This document shows positions 23,936 to 34,334 of a stretch of 64,000 bases of DNA, in pieces. Source of the DNA: Parasponia andersonii (taxonomy: Eukaryota > Streptophyta > Magnoliopsida > Rosales > Cannabaceae); NCBI GenBank assembly GCA_002914805.1, contig JXTB01000402.1:46429-110428 (forward strand). The letters run 5' to 3'. A program made the position numbers and the translations under genes. The notes beneath the pieces are model-generated. The model ran no database searches, was not told where the DNA came from, and saw only the letters and a program-made list of their open reading frames with translations. The stretch's first letter is position 1. Every line of letters starts with the position of its first letter.

Positions 23936-24855
23936 TGTTGAGTCATTCTTTGTATCATCAATCATACACTCTTATTTTAAAGTTAACAAACATATGATTA
24001 AGAATTAATAATCTACTTGAGTGTGTAGTAAGTTAAATTAAAAGGATCACAAGACATTCAAGATAGATTATAGAAAAGAGCTTGAAGACAAAGATCAAGA
24101 TAACAAGACCTAGACTAACAAGGGTTACATACTTAGTTCTTATACTTGAATATTTGTCTACATATTATATGATCTATAATGGCTCAAAATTTTCATAATA
24201 TTGGAAATTTTCAAAGCAAAACTATCAAATTTATTTATTTCTAATTAAAATATAAAATTAATTTTATACAAGCTTTTAAATTGATTTATGAATTTCTATA
24301 GTTCTATACTATGTATTAAATCAATTTATAAAGTCACTTTTTGGAAACGATTGAAAAAGCCTTGAAATAAAATTTAAAATACACTCTTGAGTAGAATCAG
24401 CAGACTAATAGTGAGAATCAGTCTACCGATTCCTCTATTTTCCGTTTTTAACGTTTTTTTAAAAATCTGACCATTAGAACCACACTTTCAACGCTTAGTA
24501 TTTTCGGTCTACCGAAAGTGAACTTTAGCTTTGCCGAAAATGATAGATTGTATATCAAAGAGTCTAAAATAACTATTTTTCATTCTAGTCTATAAATAGA
24601 AACTTTTCTAATACTTGCAACAATCTTTGAATAATTTTACACTACTTTATACATACTTTCAAATTGTTCAAATCATTTTTTGTGAATCAAACTTTCAAAT
24701 TCACTTTTTCACAAAAGTTAATTGAGCCAAAATAGATCATATCTTGTATTTTCATTTATTCTCTCTAGGCTTATTTTATATTAATTATTTTCTCATGAGA
24801 GATTCTAGTTGAGTGTATCAACAAAAAGAATCAAATTGTATTTGTTAGGTGAGTT
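23936..24855 (+). repeat. 5' LTR of the Copia element, 3' end deleted
   Basis: Begins TGTTGAGTCATTC and aligns to 27963 onward. Similarity stops near 24855, where RT sequence starts. About 430 bases of U5-side LTR are missing. It includes the palindrome TTTCGGTCTACCGAAA at 24502-24517. Confidence 0.85.
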
Positions 24856-24865
24856 TCAAAATATA

Positions 24866-25755
24866 TGCATGATGAGTTTGCAATGAGTATGATGGGAAAA
24901 CTCAATTTTTTCCTTAGACTTCAAATCAAACAAAGCAAAGAAAGTATTTTCATCAACTAATCCAAGTACATCAAGGATATGCTCAAAAATTTTGACATGG
25001 AAAACTCAAAATCAATGAGAAAACCTATGAGCTCTACAATCAAGCTTGACAAAGACGAAAATGGTAATGCAGTGGATATTACTAAATATTGAGATATGAT
25101 CAATTTACTTCTTTACTTAACAACTGGTAGACCAAATATAATGTTTAGTATTTGTCTATATGCTAGATTTCAATCCAATCTTAAGGAATCACATCTTAGT
25201 GCAGTAAAATGTATATTGAAATATTTGCATGGCACTATAAATCTAGGATTAAGGTATCCAAAAGGCATACACTTTAATATTATAAGTTTTTCAAATGTGA
25301 ACTATGCCAGTTGTCAAACCGACCGCAAGAACACTAGTGGCACTTGTTATTTTCTTGGTTATTTACTTGTGTCATGGTTTGGTAAGAAATAAAATTTTGT
25401 TGCTTTTTCTACTATTGAATCTGAATATATCTCTGCTAGTAGTTGTTGTACTCAAATTCTTTAGATAAAACAAACTCTCATAGATTTTAGAATGCATTAT
25501 GAACATGTACCTATTAAATGTGATAATACTAGTGATATTAATTTGTCCAAAAATCTAATTTTGTATTCACCAGCTAAGTATATTGATATTAGACATCATT
25601 TTCTTCCTGATCATATACAAAAAGGTAACATTGAACTTGAGTTTATTTGCACAGAAAAATAATTAGTTGATATCTTCACTAAACCTCTCAACAAAGATCA
25701 TTTTTGCATGATTCGTAGAGAACTTAGCATGATTAATCACAATGAATTTCATTAA
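24866..25755 (+). pseudogene. Copia pol remnant: end of RT and RNase H
   Basis: The start of the remnant reads FAMSMMGKLNFFLRLQIKQS, then SKYIKDMLKNFDMENSK. The open frame 25096-25392 continues MINLLLYLTTGRPNIMFSIC and AVKCILKYLHGTINLGLRY. RNase H follows with FVAFSTIESEYISAS (glutamate), CDNTSDI (aspartate) and LVDIFTKPLNKDHF near the end; the first aspartates (usually SDADYAG) are N in NVNYAS. Three in-frame stops lie between 25090 and 25670. The stop is at 25753-25755. Confidence 0.88.
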
Positions 25756-26520
25756 TGTTTCTTTTTGTTTAAATGTTGCCTATTTTTTTTTTTTTTGAAT
25801 GTTCGCAAAATTGTTATTTTGTTGATTTTTTTTTAATGTTAGTTTGATCAATTTGCCATTTTAAAAAAAAAACTATTTTGAACTGATTATCTACTGAAAC
25901 AGAGATTTCGGTAGACCGAAAAATTTTTTGGTCTACTGAAGAACTATCCCAGAAAAACAATTCTCTCTGGAAGAATCAGCAGACCGAAACTGGGTTTTTA
26001 GTCTGCCAAAATATCACAATTCTGCATGTATCTAAGCTGTTTTGATGTTTTTCTTCATCATTTCTCACATTCTCTCAATTGAAACCTCTCTCTCTCTCAT
26101 ACTATATCTTCATCTCTTCTCATTCTCACTCAATTTTCTCATCAAACCTCTCAATTTTGACCCAACTAGAGTTGATCTCATCGCTTTTTCATCTCAATTC
26201 TTGTTTTTCAACATTGTTTTGCATCAAAAATCTGATTTCTCTTTCTTCCAAACTCTAGAATTCCAAAAATTCCTTGTGTTTAAGTCTCTTTTTTTAATCT
26301 CTTGATCAAATAGCTCATAGAAGGGAAAACCCAAGGTGAAAAGAGAAGGAAATTCGGCCTGAGGAATAAGAACAACGCACTAAGGCATGATTAAACACTC
26401 ATTTTCTTCAATCTTTTGCCTTCATGACCAGGTATAAAGAAATCTTTTTCAAAAAGAATATTATTTGGGGGTAAAACATTTAAATTTAGGGTTGATAATA
26501 TATCAATTTTTCTGATTATA
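25756..26520 (+). other. Spacer between Copia pol and the extra ORF
   Basis: AT- and T-rich. It holds another CGGTAGACCG palindrome at 25906-25921 and related half motifs to about 26010, like those in the LTRs. No coding frame is recognised. Confidence 0.5.
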
Positions 26521-26528
26521 TTAAAAGT

Positions 26529-27350
26529 ATGGGATGGACTGAATTCTACTCCATTAGGGAGACATGGTATTCTAGGCTGGTTAGAGATTTCTATGCCAGT
26601 GCAAACATTTATAGGGGACAACATGCTATCTTTGATTCCCTCAAGGGCATAATTTTTCCATTATTGAACAGCTCCTTGCTGATATCCTACATCTTCCTAG
26701 GGGTGGTTACAAATTTCCCATTACCAACACTTGGCCTATGATTGAGGATTTTGATCCTCAACAAGCCTGACTCCATGTCTATTCCGCTGATAGTTTTCAA
26801 CCTAATCCTCGTGTCATTGATCTTACTCTAGAGACTGGGATTCTATTTCAATTCGTGTCTTAGAACATGATCCCTAGAGCTGGTCATAGAGATACACCCA
26901 CCTTTGGTGATATCTGTTTCGTTGAATCTATTTTTGTTGGAAGAAGGCTAGATTTACCATTTTTTATTCTTTATGAGACGATTAATGCTATAGAGAGTAG
27001 GAGATCTTCTCTTACTTATGGTTTCCTTCTCACTCCTTTTTCCAATACTTCAATATCTCGACTATTGATGAGGCTGAATGCAAACCTTGGTCTATAGATA
27101 TAGAGATCAACAACAAGACTTTCAGTCTTTTGGGCTTCACTTTTATCAACAATGCATCGTGACCAAGACTAGACAAGCACATGAGCAAGAGGTATGTCCT
27201 CAACAAGAACTGGGAGGTAGTAGAGCTACTGAAGGCACTGAGGAGACTAATGCTGAAGAGGCTCCTACTCTACAAGAAGGTACTCTTACTCAATCTTTCG
27301 ACTTTGCTGAGGCCTTCAACAGCCTTTCTGAATGCCTCAACACTATCTAA
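26529..27350 (+). pseudogene. Extra ORF of the Copia element (plant-transposon-like)
   Basis: The first segment (26529-26741) reads ETWYSRLVRDFYASANIYRG before a frameshift into ADILHLPRGGYKFPITNTWP. 26867-27097 reads AGHRDTPTFGDICFVESIFV and YGFLLTPF. 27078-27350 and an overlapping frame carry the Glu-rich tail. The VRDFYA...YRG pattern resembles the VREFYA...IRG start of the Athila third ORF in this window. It lies where SIRE elements can carry an env-like ORF after pol. At least three frame disruptions. Function unknown. Confidence 0.55.
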
Positions 27351-27672
27351 TTTGACATTCAACATTTTCATGACACTAAACTAGAACACTTCTAGATTAT
27401 ATCAGTTGATGTCAATTCTGTCTGGCAACAACAAAAAGTCAATTTTAGATTATCCAAGATCAACAAATTGAGATGATGAGGATGATGCAATCTTACTTTG
27501 GGAGTTTCCCTTCTCTTTCGTTGTCTTTTTTTATTTTTTGTGGATTGTTGGTTATTTTTTTTGTATGAACTCTTTGCTTATTTTCTATGGTTACTTGTAT
27601 GAACTTCTTATCTGCTTTACAATAGATGTTATATTTGTTTTATTATTCTCTTTTATGCATTATTTTGATGAT

Positions 27673-27687
27673 ATCAAAAGGGGGAGA
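27673..27687 (+). other. Upstream polypurine-like tract of the Copia element
   Basis: TATCAAAAGGGGGAGA lies after the extra ORF. SIRE-type elements have such a G-rich tract here. It is distinct from the tract next to the LTR. Confidence 0.5.
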
Positions 27688-27945
27688 ATATAAGTGATTA
27701 AAATCTTTTCTCAATTGATATCCATGAGTATTTCAATTTTTAATTGATAAGTGGTATAAGCTAGATTATTTCAATTACTTTTCATGAGCTACATATTCAA
27801 AACACACACTCTTTACAAGTTTAAGGAGGAGTTTTTACTCTCTAAAATCAGGCATATTTTGAGGGGGTGCTTTACAAGTTAGTAAAGACGCTTATCTCTA
27901 CTTATTTTTCATTCCCAATTTTCTTTAAATAAAATGTTTGTTATC

Positions 27946-27961
27946 AAAAAAAAGGAGGAGA
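27946..27961 (+). other. Polypurine tract of the Copia element
   Basis: AAAAAAAAGGAGGAGA ends one base before the 3' LTR. Confidence 0.7.
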
Positions 27962-27962
27962 T

Positions 27963-29316
27963 TATTGAGTCATGCTTTGTATCATCAATCATACACTCTT
28001 ATTTTGAAGTTAACAAACATGTGATTAAGAATTAATAATATACTTGAGTGTGTAGCAAGTTAAATTAAAAAGTTCACAAGACATTCAAGATGGATTATGA
28101 AAAAGAGCTTGAAGACAAAGATCAAGATAATAAGACCTAGACTAGCAAAGGTTACATACTTAGCTCTTGTACTTGAATATTTGTCTACACATTATATGAT
28201 CCTTAATGGCTCAAATATTTCATAATATTAGAAATTTTCAAAGCAAAACTGTCAAATCTGTTTATTTCTAATTAAAATATAAAATTTATTTTATACAAGA
28301 TTTTAAATTGATTTTCGAATTTCAATAGTTCTATATTATATATTAAATCAATTTATAAAGTCACTTTTTGGAAACGATTAAAAAAGCCTTGAAATAAAAT
28401 TGAAAATATACTCTTGGGTAGAATAGGCAGACTGACAATAAGAATTGGTCTATGATTCCTCTGTTTTCCATTTTTAATGACTTCTTAAAAATCCAACCGT
28501 TAGAACTGCACTTTCAATGCCTAGTATTTTCGGTCTACCGAAAGTCAACTTTAGGTCTGCCGAAAATGATAGATTGTTTGTCAAACGATCTAAAACGATT
28601 AGTTTTCATTATAGTCTATAAATAGAAGCTTTTCTGATACTTGAAATAATCTTTGAACACTCTTACATTGCTTTATATATACTTTCAAATTGTTCAAATC
28701 CTAGTTTAGGAAACAAACTTTCAAGTTCACGTTTTCACAAAAGTCAATTGAGCCAAACTAGATCATATCTTATGTTTTCACTTATTCTCTATAGCTTAGC
28801 TTGTATCAATTCTTTTCTTATGAGAGATTCTAGTTGAATGTATCAACAAACAAAAATCAAATTGTATTTATGAGGTAAGATTCTCACCAAATTCATAAAC
28901 AACCTAGTTTAGGTGAGATTGGCATTGGAGTCTAAATAGTTCGTGTTAGGTGTAATAGAGCCGGATGCAAAACTATTATAAAGGTATGAGTGTGCCTAAG
29001 AAAAAAGCACTTGTTGTGTAAAAGGGACGGTCAAGTCCATTCTCTTGATCCGATAGTGGATAGTTCAAAGTGGGTTACCAAGAGACGTTGACGTAGACAA
29101 ACCGTCGTATTTGTTGAATCTCGTAAAAATAATATTTACATTTCTCTATCTCTATCTCCATAAATTTATTTATATTGAGTTTATGCATGCAATTTGTCTA
29201 TTTTTACTTGTTTTAGTTTTTACTTGCTAAATTTACTTGTCTTCCAAGAAAGGTTTGCAAATATTTTTAAAACCCAATTCACCCTTCCTTTTGGGTTCGC
29301 TAAACTTGGACTTACA
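27963..29316 (+). repeat. 3' LTR of the Copia element
   Basis: 1354 bases from TATTGAGTCAT (mutated TG) to GGACTTACA. The first 900 bases match the truncated 5' LTR. It is followed by TATCT at 29317-29321. Confidence 0.87.
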
Positions 29317-29321
29317 TATCT
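29317..29321 (+). repeat. Target-site duplication TATCT (right)
   Basis: Partner of 23931-23935. Confidence 0.85.
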
Positions 29322-30620
29322 CTCACCAGAGGGCACTCTTCTTGCTACCAAGGCCTACTNNNNNNNNNNNNNNNNNNNNNNNNNNNNNNNNNNNNNNNNN
29401 NNNNNNNNNNNNNNNNNNNNNNNNNNNNNNNNNNNNNNNNNNNNNNNNNNNNNNNNNNNNNNNNNNNNNNNNNNNNNNNNNNNNNNNNNNNNNNNNNNNN
29501 NNNNNNNNNNNNNNNNNNNNNNNNNNNNNNNNNNNNNNNNNNNNNNNNNNNNNNNNNNNNNNNNNNNNNNNNNNNNNNNNNNNNNNNNNNNNNNNNNNNN
29601 NNNNNNNNNNNNNNNNNNNNNNNNNNNNNNNNNNNNNNNNNNNNNNNNNNNNNNNNNNNNNNNNNNNNNNNNNNNNNNNNNNNNNNNNNNNNNNNNNNNN
29701 NNNNNNNNNNNNNNNNNNNNNNNNNNNNNNNNNNNNNNNNNNNNNNNNNNNNNNNNNNNNNNNNNNNNNNNNNNNNNNNNNNNNNNNNNNNNNNNNNNNN
29801 NNNNNNNNNNNNNNNNNNNNNNNNNNNNNNNNNNNNNNNNNNNNNNNNNNNNNNNNNNNNNNNNNNNNNNNNNNNNNNNNNNNNNNNNNNNNNNNNNNNN
29901 NNNNNNNNNNNNNNNNNNNNNNNNNNNNNNNNNNNNNNNNNNNNNNNNNNNNNNNNNNNNNNNNNNNNNNNNNNNNNNNNNNNNNNNNNNNNNNNNNNNN
30001 NNNNNNNNNNNNNNNNNNNNNNNNNNNNNGACAAGATACATGCAGATGAGAGAGTGTAAGGGAAAGCATAGTCCCGTGACAAAAAACCTCTGGTATGAAG
30101 CCATCCATCCCTTGATAAGGGCACTTAGTCATTCTCCTTCGTGTAGGATCCTTATCTACATTCTCGAGGGTATGAGAAAATCCCTGCAGTTCCTATTGAG
30201 AGTCCTCAAGGTGACTATGCTAGCTACATCATCAGCCCTGAAATCATTGTCTGAGTCCACTAAGAAAGCATCGTTAGCCATATGACCCGAGGACTCAGGT
30301 ACATCCTCACCTTCTTCATTCATCCCCAAAGACGAAGATGAGGTCCATGAGACCTCTGCTTGCTCTTAAGGCTAGCCCTTAGGGTCAACACCTCACTATA
30401 TATCTAGATAGCGCGAACCTCCGTCTGGGGTATCTTGTCCAATTTTCATCTCAGGGGGGTCGAGGTCTATCAATACTCAATGCCTCACTTGGATTATCAT
30501 GACCTCAAGTTCCTCTCCTTCCGAAAGCCCAAGGTCTCACAAGAAGTCCCTAGTAGACGATAAAGTACTGCTGCTGCTCACTGCTACCTCGAGTCCATCG
30601 TGGTTGTTGTGATTTGCCAT
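29322..30620 (-). pseudogene. Antisense Tat gene, 5' part
   Basis: The minus-strand ATG at 30618-30620 opens MANHNNHDGLEVAVSSSSTL, then a TGA, then DLGLSEGEELEVMIIQVRH and LIDLDPPEMKIGQDTPDGGS in the same frame with further stops. Coding resumes past the gap in fragments to 29322, where the Copia element begins; the next piece is 23935-23464. The Asp/Glu/Ser-rich start is typical of the antisense ORF found downstream of pol in some Tat elements. A TATA box lies 240 bases upstream on the same strand. Product unknown. Confidence 0.6.
29360..30029. other. Assembly gap, 670 N
   Basis: A run of N inside the antisense Tat gene. The long open frames that cross it are artefacts of untranslated N. 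Confidence 0.99.
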
Positions 30621-30859
30621 TAAAACCGTTCAAATGAAACCTAATGATGGAAAAAAGAAAGAGAAATAAAGATGGTGAAGAGGAAATACTCACTTAAATG
30701 GGTGGTAGATGAATGGAGCAAAGCCGAAGAATATAGAAGAATGGCCAAGAATTGCCGGAATACAAAGAGCCGAATTGGTGGAAGAGAAAAACTAATTGAA
30801 GTAAAAGCTCGAAACAGTCAAATGTAGAAGAAAAATGGAGAAGAAGAGGAATATGAGGG

Positions 30860-30867
30860 TATTTATA
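30860..30867 (-). promoter_or_regulatory. Candidate promoter (TATA box) of the antisense Tat gene
   Basis: TATAAATA on the minus strand is followed by a long pyrimidine-rich leader to the ATG at 30620. The leader has AAGTGAGTATTTCC near 30695 and ATCATTAGGTTTC near 30643, which could be an intron donor and acceptor. These are sequence motifs only. Confidence 0.45.
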
Positions 30868-31214
30868 GGACCAATGAATGGGTCAATCTTAGTCATGCGA
30901 TTAATCCAACAACTGAGCATACCCAAAAGGTGAAGAGTCACGTTTGAAAGTACGAAGTGCCTCGAGGTTGATCCAAACCGTTACTTTCAAAACTAATAGC
31001 CCAGATCAAAATTAACTAGGGATGGTTGATATCAAAAGGTCACCATATATGCACCCGCCCTCATTCTATATGCTCGGCCAACATCTGGGGCTACATGATA
31101 GCTCGTAATCTCAGGTCGCAACCTTTTCTAACCTCAGGTCTAATCACCTCAATGGCCAAGACCAAGAGCTCTCACACCAAGAAGCCTTACGATCAAGATG
31201 AGACTTGATACTTC

Positions 31215-31232
31215 GAGCTTGGGAGGCAACTA
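31215..31232 (+). other. Polypurine tract region of the outer Tat element
   Basis: AGCTTGGGAGGCAACTA sits just before the 3' LTR, in the position and with the G-rich core expected for Tat. Confidence 0.5.
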
Positions 31233-31233
31233 T

Positions 31234-32349
31234 TAAGGGTGATTTTCATCCACAAGTATAAGGCCTGAGAGCAAAGGAAAAAATTCAAGCGGAGATCTCG
31301 AGCTCGAAAAACAATGAGAAAAGGGCTATCTGACCTCTACTAAGATGGGAGATTAGACCTCTACCAAGAGGACCGTCTAACCTCAACCAAAAGGGCGATC
31401 AGACCTTTACCAAGAAGGCTATAAGACCTCTACCAAAAGGGATATCAAAACTCTAGCAAGAGGGCGATCTAACCTCATGATCAAGAGGGCAGTCTCTATA
31501 CCAAGAAGGCAATCCAATCTTGATACAAAGAGGGCAAAATCAAACCTGTACTAATTGTCTGACTTCTACCAAGAGGGTTGTCAGACCTTTACCAAGAAGG
31601 CTATCAGACCTTAACCAAAAGGGCAATCAAACCTCTGCCAAGAAGGTTGTCTAAACCCATGACCAAGAGGCCTGCTTAGTCTCAAGGCGGGACACCCAGA
31701 TGTCTCTATCTACCTTGAGAGCTATAGACTCTTCGATCACTGATCCAAGCCGTCAGTGGCCCATAACCACTCCAAACCCCATAAAGTATAGGCTATGCCT
31801 ATACCCATACCTCTGACAACCATTAGTGGCCCTCGACCTATAGTGTAGGAATATGAGGATACGTCAGTGATTAAAGCAACACGATCATATGGGTCGCATA
31901 TTAAATACACAAGGATCGAGGGCTAGAGGGATAACATTCTCTTTCCAAGATTATCTAATGGCACTAATGCGCTCTAAAGTTTGCCCATAAGAAGGTGGCC
32001 AGTCCTATGCCAAAGAGAGCTAAAACTAGCAGGTTGAAACTTTGACCTACTCTGTCCTCATTTACATTTCTCTCATTAATTGTTCTCCACCAAAGATTAT
32101 CTTTCACTAAAACTTCAATTGCTAACTTAAGCTTTAGAGACTATTTGGCAGGTACCACGCTAGTACTTAGCACCCCCGCTCCCATTACTACCTCGAAACC
32201 CCAAGGCTAAGAGAGAGGGGGCAACCCTGTACTCTCAAGTTCGATCAAGCCTACGGAGAGGGAGTTATGACTCAGTTTTTAGTAACGACTAGAAATAAGT
32301 TTTGCTCCCACACTCCTCTATAATGTTAGGATGAAATTTTGCACCAACA
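31234..32349 (+). repeat. 3' LTR of the outer Tat element
   Basis: About 1116 bases aligning with 1941-3034. The start has decayed to TAAGGGTGAT and the end is intact (CACCAACA). It includes the 23-bp repeat array at 31335-31665. Confidence 0.85.
31335..31665 (+). repeat. 23-bp tandem repeat array in the Tat 3' LTR
   Basis: Homologous to the array at 2088-2345, with a few more units (about 13-14). Confidence 0.7.
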
Positions 32350-33221
32350 ACTATTATTATTATTATGCAGATTTTGGGAATACTGAGCTATTAACTCTAT
32401 TATTTTCTATTGTTCTAAATATTTACAAGGTGCTAACAATATATAAATTCTTCACTTTAAATACTGCAAATCTGTGATTCTGAATTATTTAGCAAGTTGA
32501 GTTGTAGTGAATACGACCATTGTTTGCAACCATTCATATTAAATTCAATGTTTTCATTTTCTTTTATCTTTGACAATATGGCTGGAATCATCCTTGTCGA
32601 AGATCTAATTTTCTAATTATTTATATTTTTAGTATTGTTTATTTATATTTCTAACTGAATAGCTGGAATTACCTGTGTTAGAAAAACTAACCATCTTTTT
32701 ATTTGTTTATGATCATTTGGTCGGTATTATCTATATCAGAAATACTAACTATCTTACAAGTGGTTATTAAAACCACCCACATCTATTTACTTGCAGATTG
32801 AGCTCATAAAGACGTGAACAATTTTCTAACACGTGGAATGTATCGTTACAATTTTCTACATCAATTTCTCTATTTTCTACCATTCTCCTACTTATCCTTA
32901 ATTAAGTACTTTTATGCTTAATTATTTTTTCTCTAATTAAATCACAAAAAAGCACCCACGGAACAACTACTTAGTCTGTGATGGAAAAAAAAAAAGGCAA
33001 GAAATAAAATTTGATAAAATCTTACAATTATTGTTGGATATAATGATAAAAAAATATATAAATTGATAAAACCTTGGTATAAAATGTATAAGCAGGCACT
33101 ACTAAAGAAAGAAATGTTTAGCAAGAAAGTAACAGTATGTAAAGTGTCATGGGTCATTGTAGTTAAACAAACTTTGCACTTACAAGCCGGATTTTTAACA
33201 TTCTTAATAGAACAACTATGT

Positions 33222-33393
33222 ATTGAAATATTCGAGTAGCACCTAAAAGGTATCATATTTAACCAAATGTATTTAGATGATTGATATAAAATATATACGT
33301 ACCAACAATTGAAATATTCGAGTAGCACCTAAAAGGTATCATATTTAACCAAATGTATTTAGATGATTGATATAAAATATATACGTACCAACA
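33222..33393. repeat. 86-bp direct tandem duplication
   Basis: 33222-33307 and 33308-33393 are essentially identical, beginning ATTGAAATATTCGAGTAGCA. The identity indicates a recent event. Confidence 0.9.
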
Positions 33394-33639
33394 ATCTCAT
33401 ATAGTGAGCATTATTCTAAAAATTCAAAATTACTAGGTATATTTACATAATTTCTACTATATTTTATTAATATATTTATCCAACTTAAATAATATTAATA
33501 ATCTTAGGAATAAAATATGTTGTTGTAATTAACACAACCTTAATTATAATTTCACAATATTAATACCAACCCATGCAAAGAATGGAATAATGACTAGTTA
33601 CTTATTATGCTAAAGCCACTTGTAAGAGAAACTAATAAT

Positions 33640-33815
33640 AAATAAGGGATAATATATATATATATATAAGCCCATGATTTTTAGTGTATTTTCAAGAAGT
33701 CCACACCTTTTATAAATACCAATTAAAAAATTCTGTTTTTAATTGCTATCAAATCTCACAAATTTCTTACAAAAATCCAAATCAAGTTTAATTTTTCTAA
33801 AACATCTTTTTACCC
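33640..33815 (-). repeat. Inverted relative of the Tekay insertion site, without the Tekay element
   Basis: Reverse-complement similarity covers both sides of the Tekay element: CCATGATTTTT matches 58617-58630, and TTATAAATACCAATTAAAA with its continuation matches about 39312-39442 and 49145-49273. It is a diverged member of the same repeat lacking the insertion. The repeat family itself is unknown to me. Confidence 0.6.
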
Positions 33816-34276
33816 GTTGATCCTCGTCTAAGATAAAATCTAGAAAAGAATTGTCGACAATTTGGAATTGTGGCAACTTTAAGCATTGTGGACAATTTGG
33901 AACTGAATGGAAACACAGGGTTGCTTTTTTTTTTTTTTAAACCAATCATTTTTGTGAATATGCTATGCGTTACGGCTTGCTTAGTGAAGCTTTCGACACA
34001 ACTATAAATCAACTGGTTTGATTAGGCAGGTTGATTTAAGAATTGTGCTATATGTCATTATGTGACCAACAAATTTTTTTCGGTGAGCTATTAGTGTAGG
34101 TTAGGTATTTTGGTTTGGCATATTGTGACAGAAACATGATGAATGCATCTTTTTATTTGGCTATATACTGAACTATTTTTTTTATAAGTAATGTAGTCAA
34201 CAAGTTTGTGCTTTATTTTCACTTTCATTTGCTATCAATTATTTATCCAGGACAAAATAAATTATCGACCACGACA

Positions 34277-34283
<7 letters not shown>

Positions 34284-34331
<48 letters not shown>
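34284..34331. repeat. (TA)n microsatellite
   Basis: About 24 TA units directly before the probable solo LTR, which may have inserted into it. Confidence 0.95.

Positions 34332-34334
<3 letters not shown>

Larger units (their letters stand above)
23936..29316 (+). mobile_element. Internally deleted SIRE-like Ty1/Copia element nested in the Tat element
   Basis: A truncated 5' LTR (23936-about 24855) is fused directly to the end of RT. After RNase H come an extra coding region, polypurine tracts and a complete 3' LTR (27963-29316). TATCT duplications flank it. The MSMMGxLNFFLxLQIKQ-type RT sequence, KxLVDIFTKPL end and GGGGGAGA tracts after the ORF point to the SIRE lineage. PBS, gag, protease, integrase and most of RT are missing, so one large deletion removed the 5' half. 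Confidence 0.88.
1940..32349 (+). mobile_element. Tat-lineage Ty3/Gypsy retrotransposon, old, carrying three nested insertions
   Basis: Two related LTRs of about 1.1 kb (1941-3034 and 31234-32349) enclose a gag-pol that runs gag, protease, RT, RNase H, archaeal-type RNase H, integrase. The second RNase H and the downstream antisense ORF are hallmarks of the Tat (Ogre/Retand) lineage. All frames are broken by stops and frameshifts, and several catalytic residues are lost, so the element is dead. It is interrupted at 8544-9923 (solo LTR), 12175-23458 (Athila) and 23936-29316 (Copia), and contains a 670-N gap. I could not find a convincing target-site duplication: the five bases before the 5' LTR (ATAGT) and after the 3' LTR (ACTAT) do not match in direct orientation. 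The exact left end is uncertain by 1-3 bases. Confidence 0.9.
32350..34283. other. AT-rich intergenic DNA between the Tat element and the solo LTR
   Basis: No gene is recognised. The 128-codon minus-strand frame at 32942-33328 has no domain and crosses a local duplication. 32580-32760 contains three loose repeats around GCTGGAATTACC. The stretch also contains the 86-bp duplication and the copy of the Tekay insertion site listed separately. Confidence 0.5.

Noticed and set aside
29194-30285. Several 250-363-codon open frames around the N run
   Set aside because: They are open only because N is not translated; the real sequence on either side is Copia LTR and antisense Tat DNA.
32942-33328. 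128-codon minus-strand ORF
   Set aside because: AT-rich, hydrophobic by composition only, overlaps a tandem duplication, no recognisable family.
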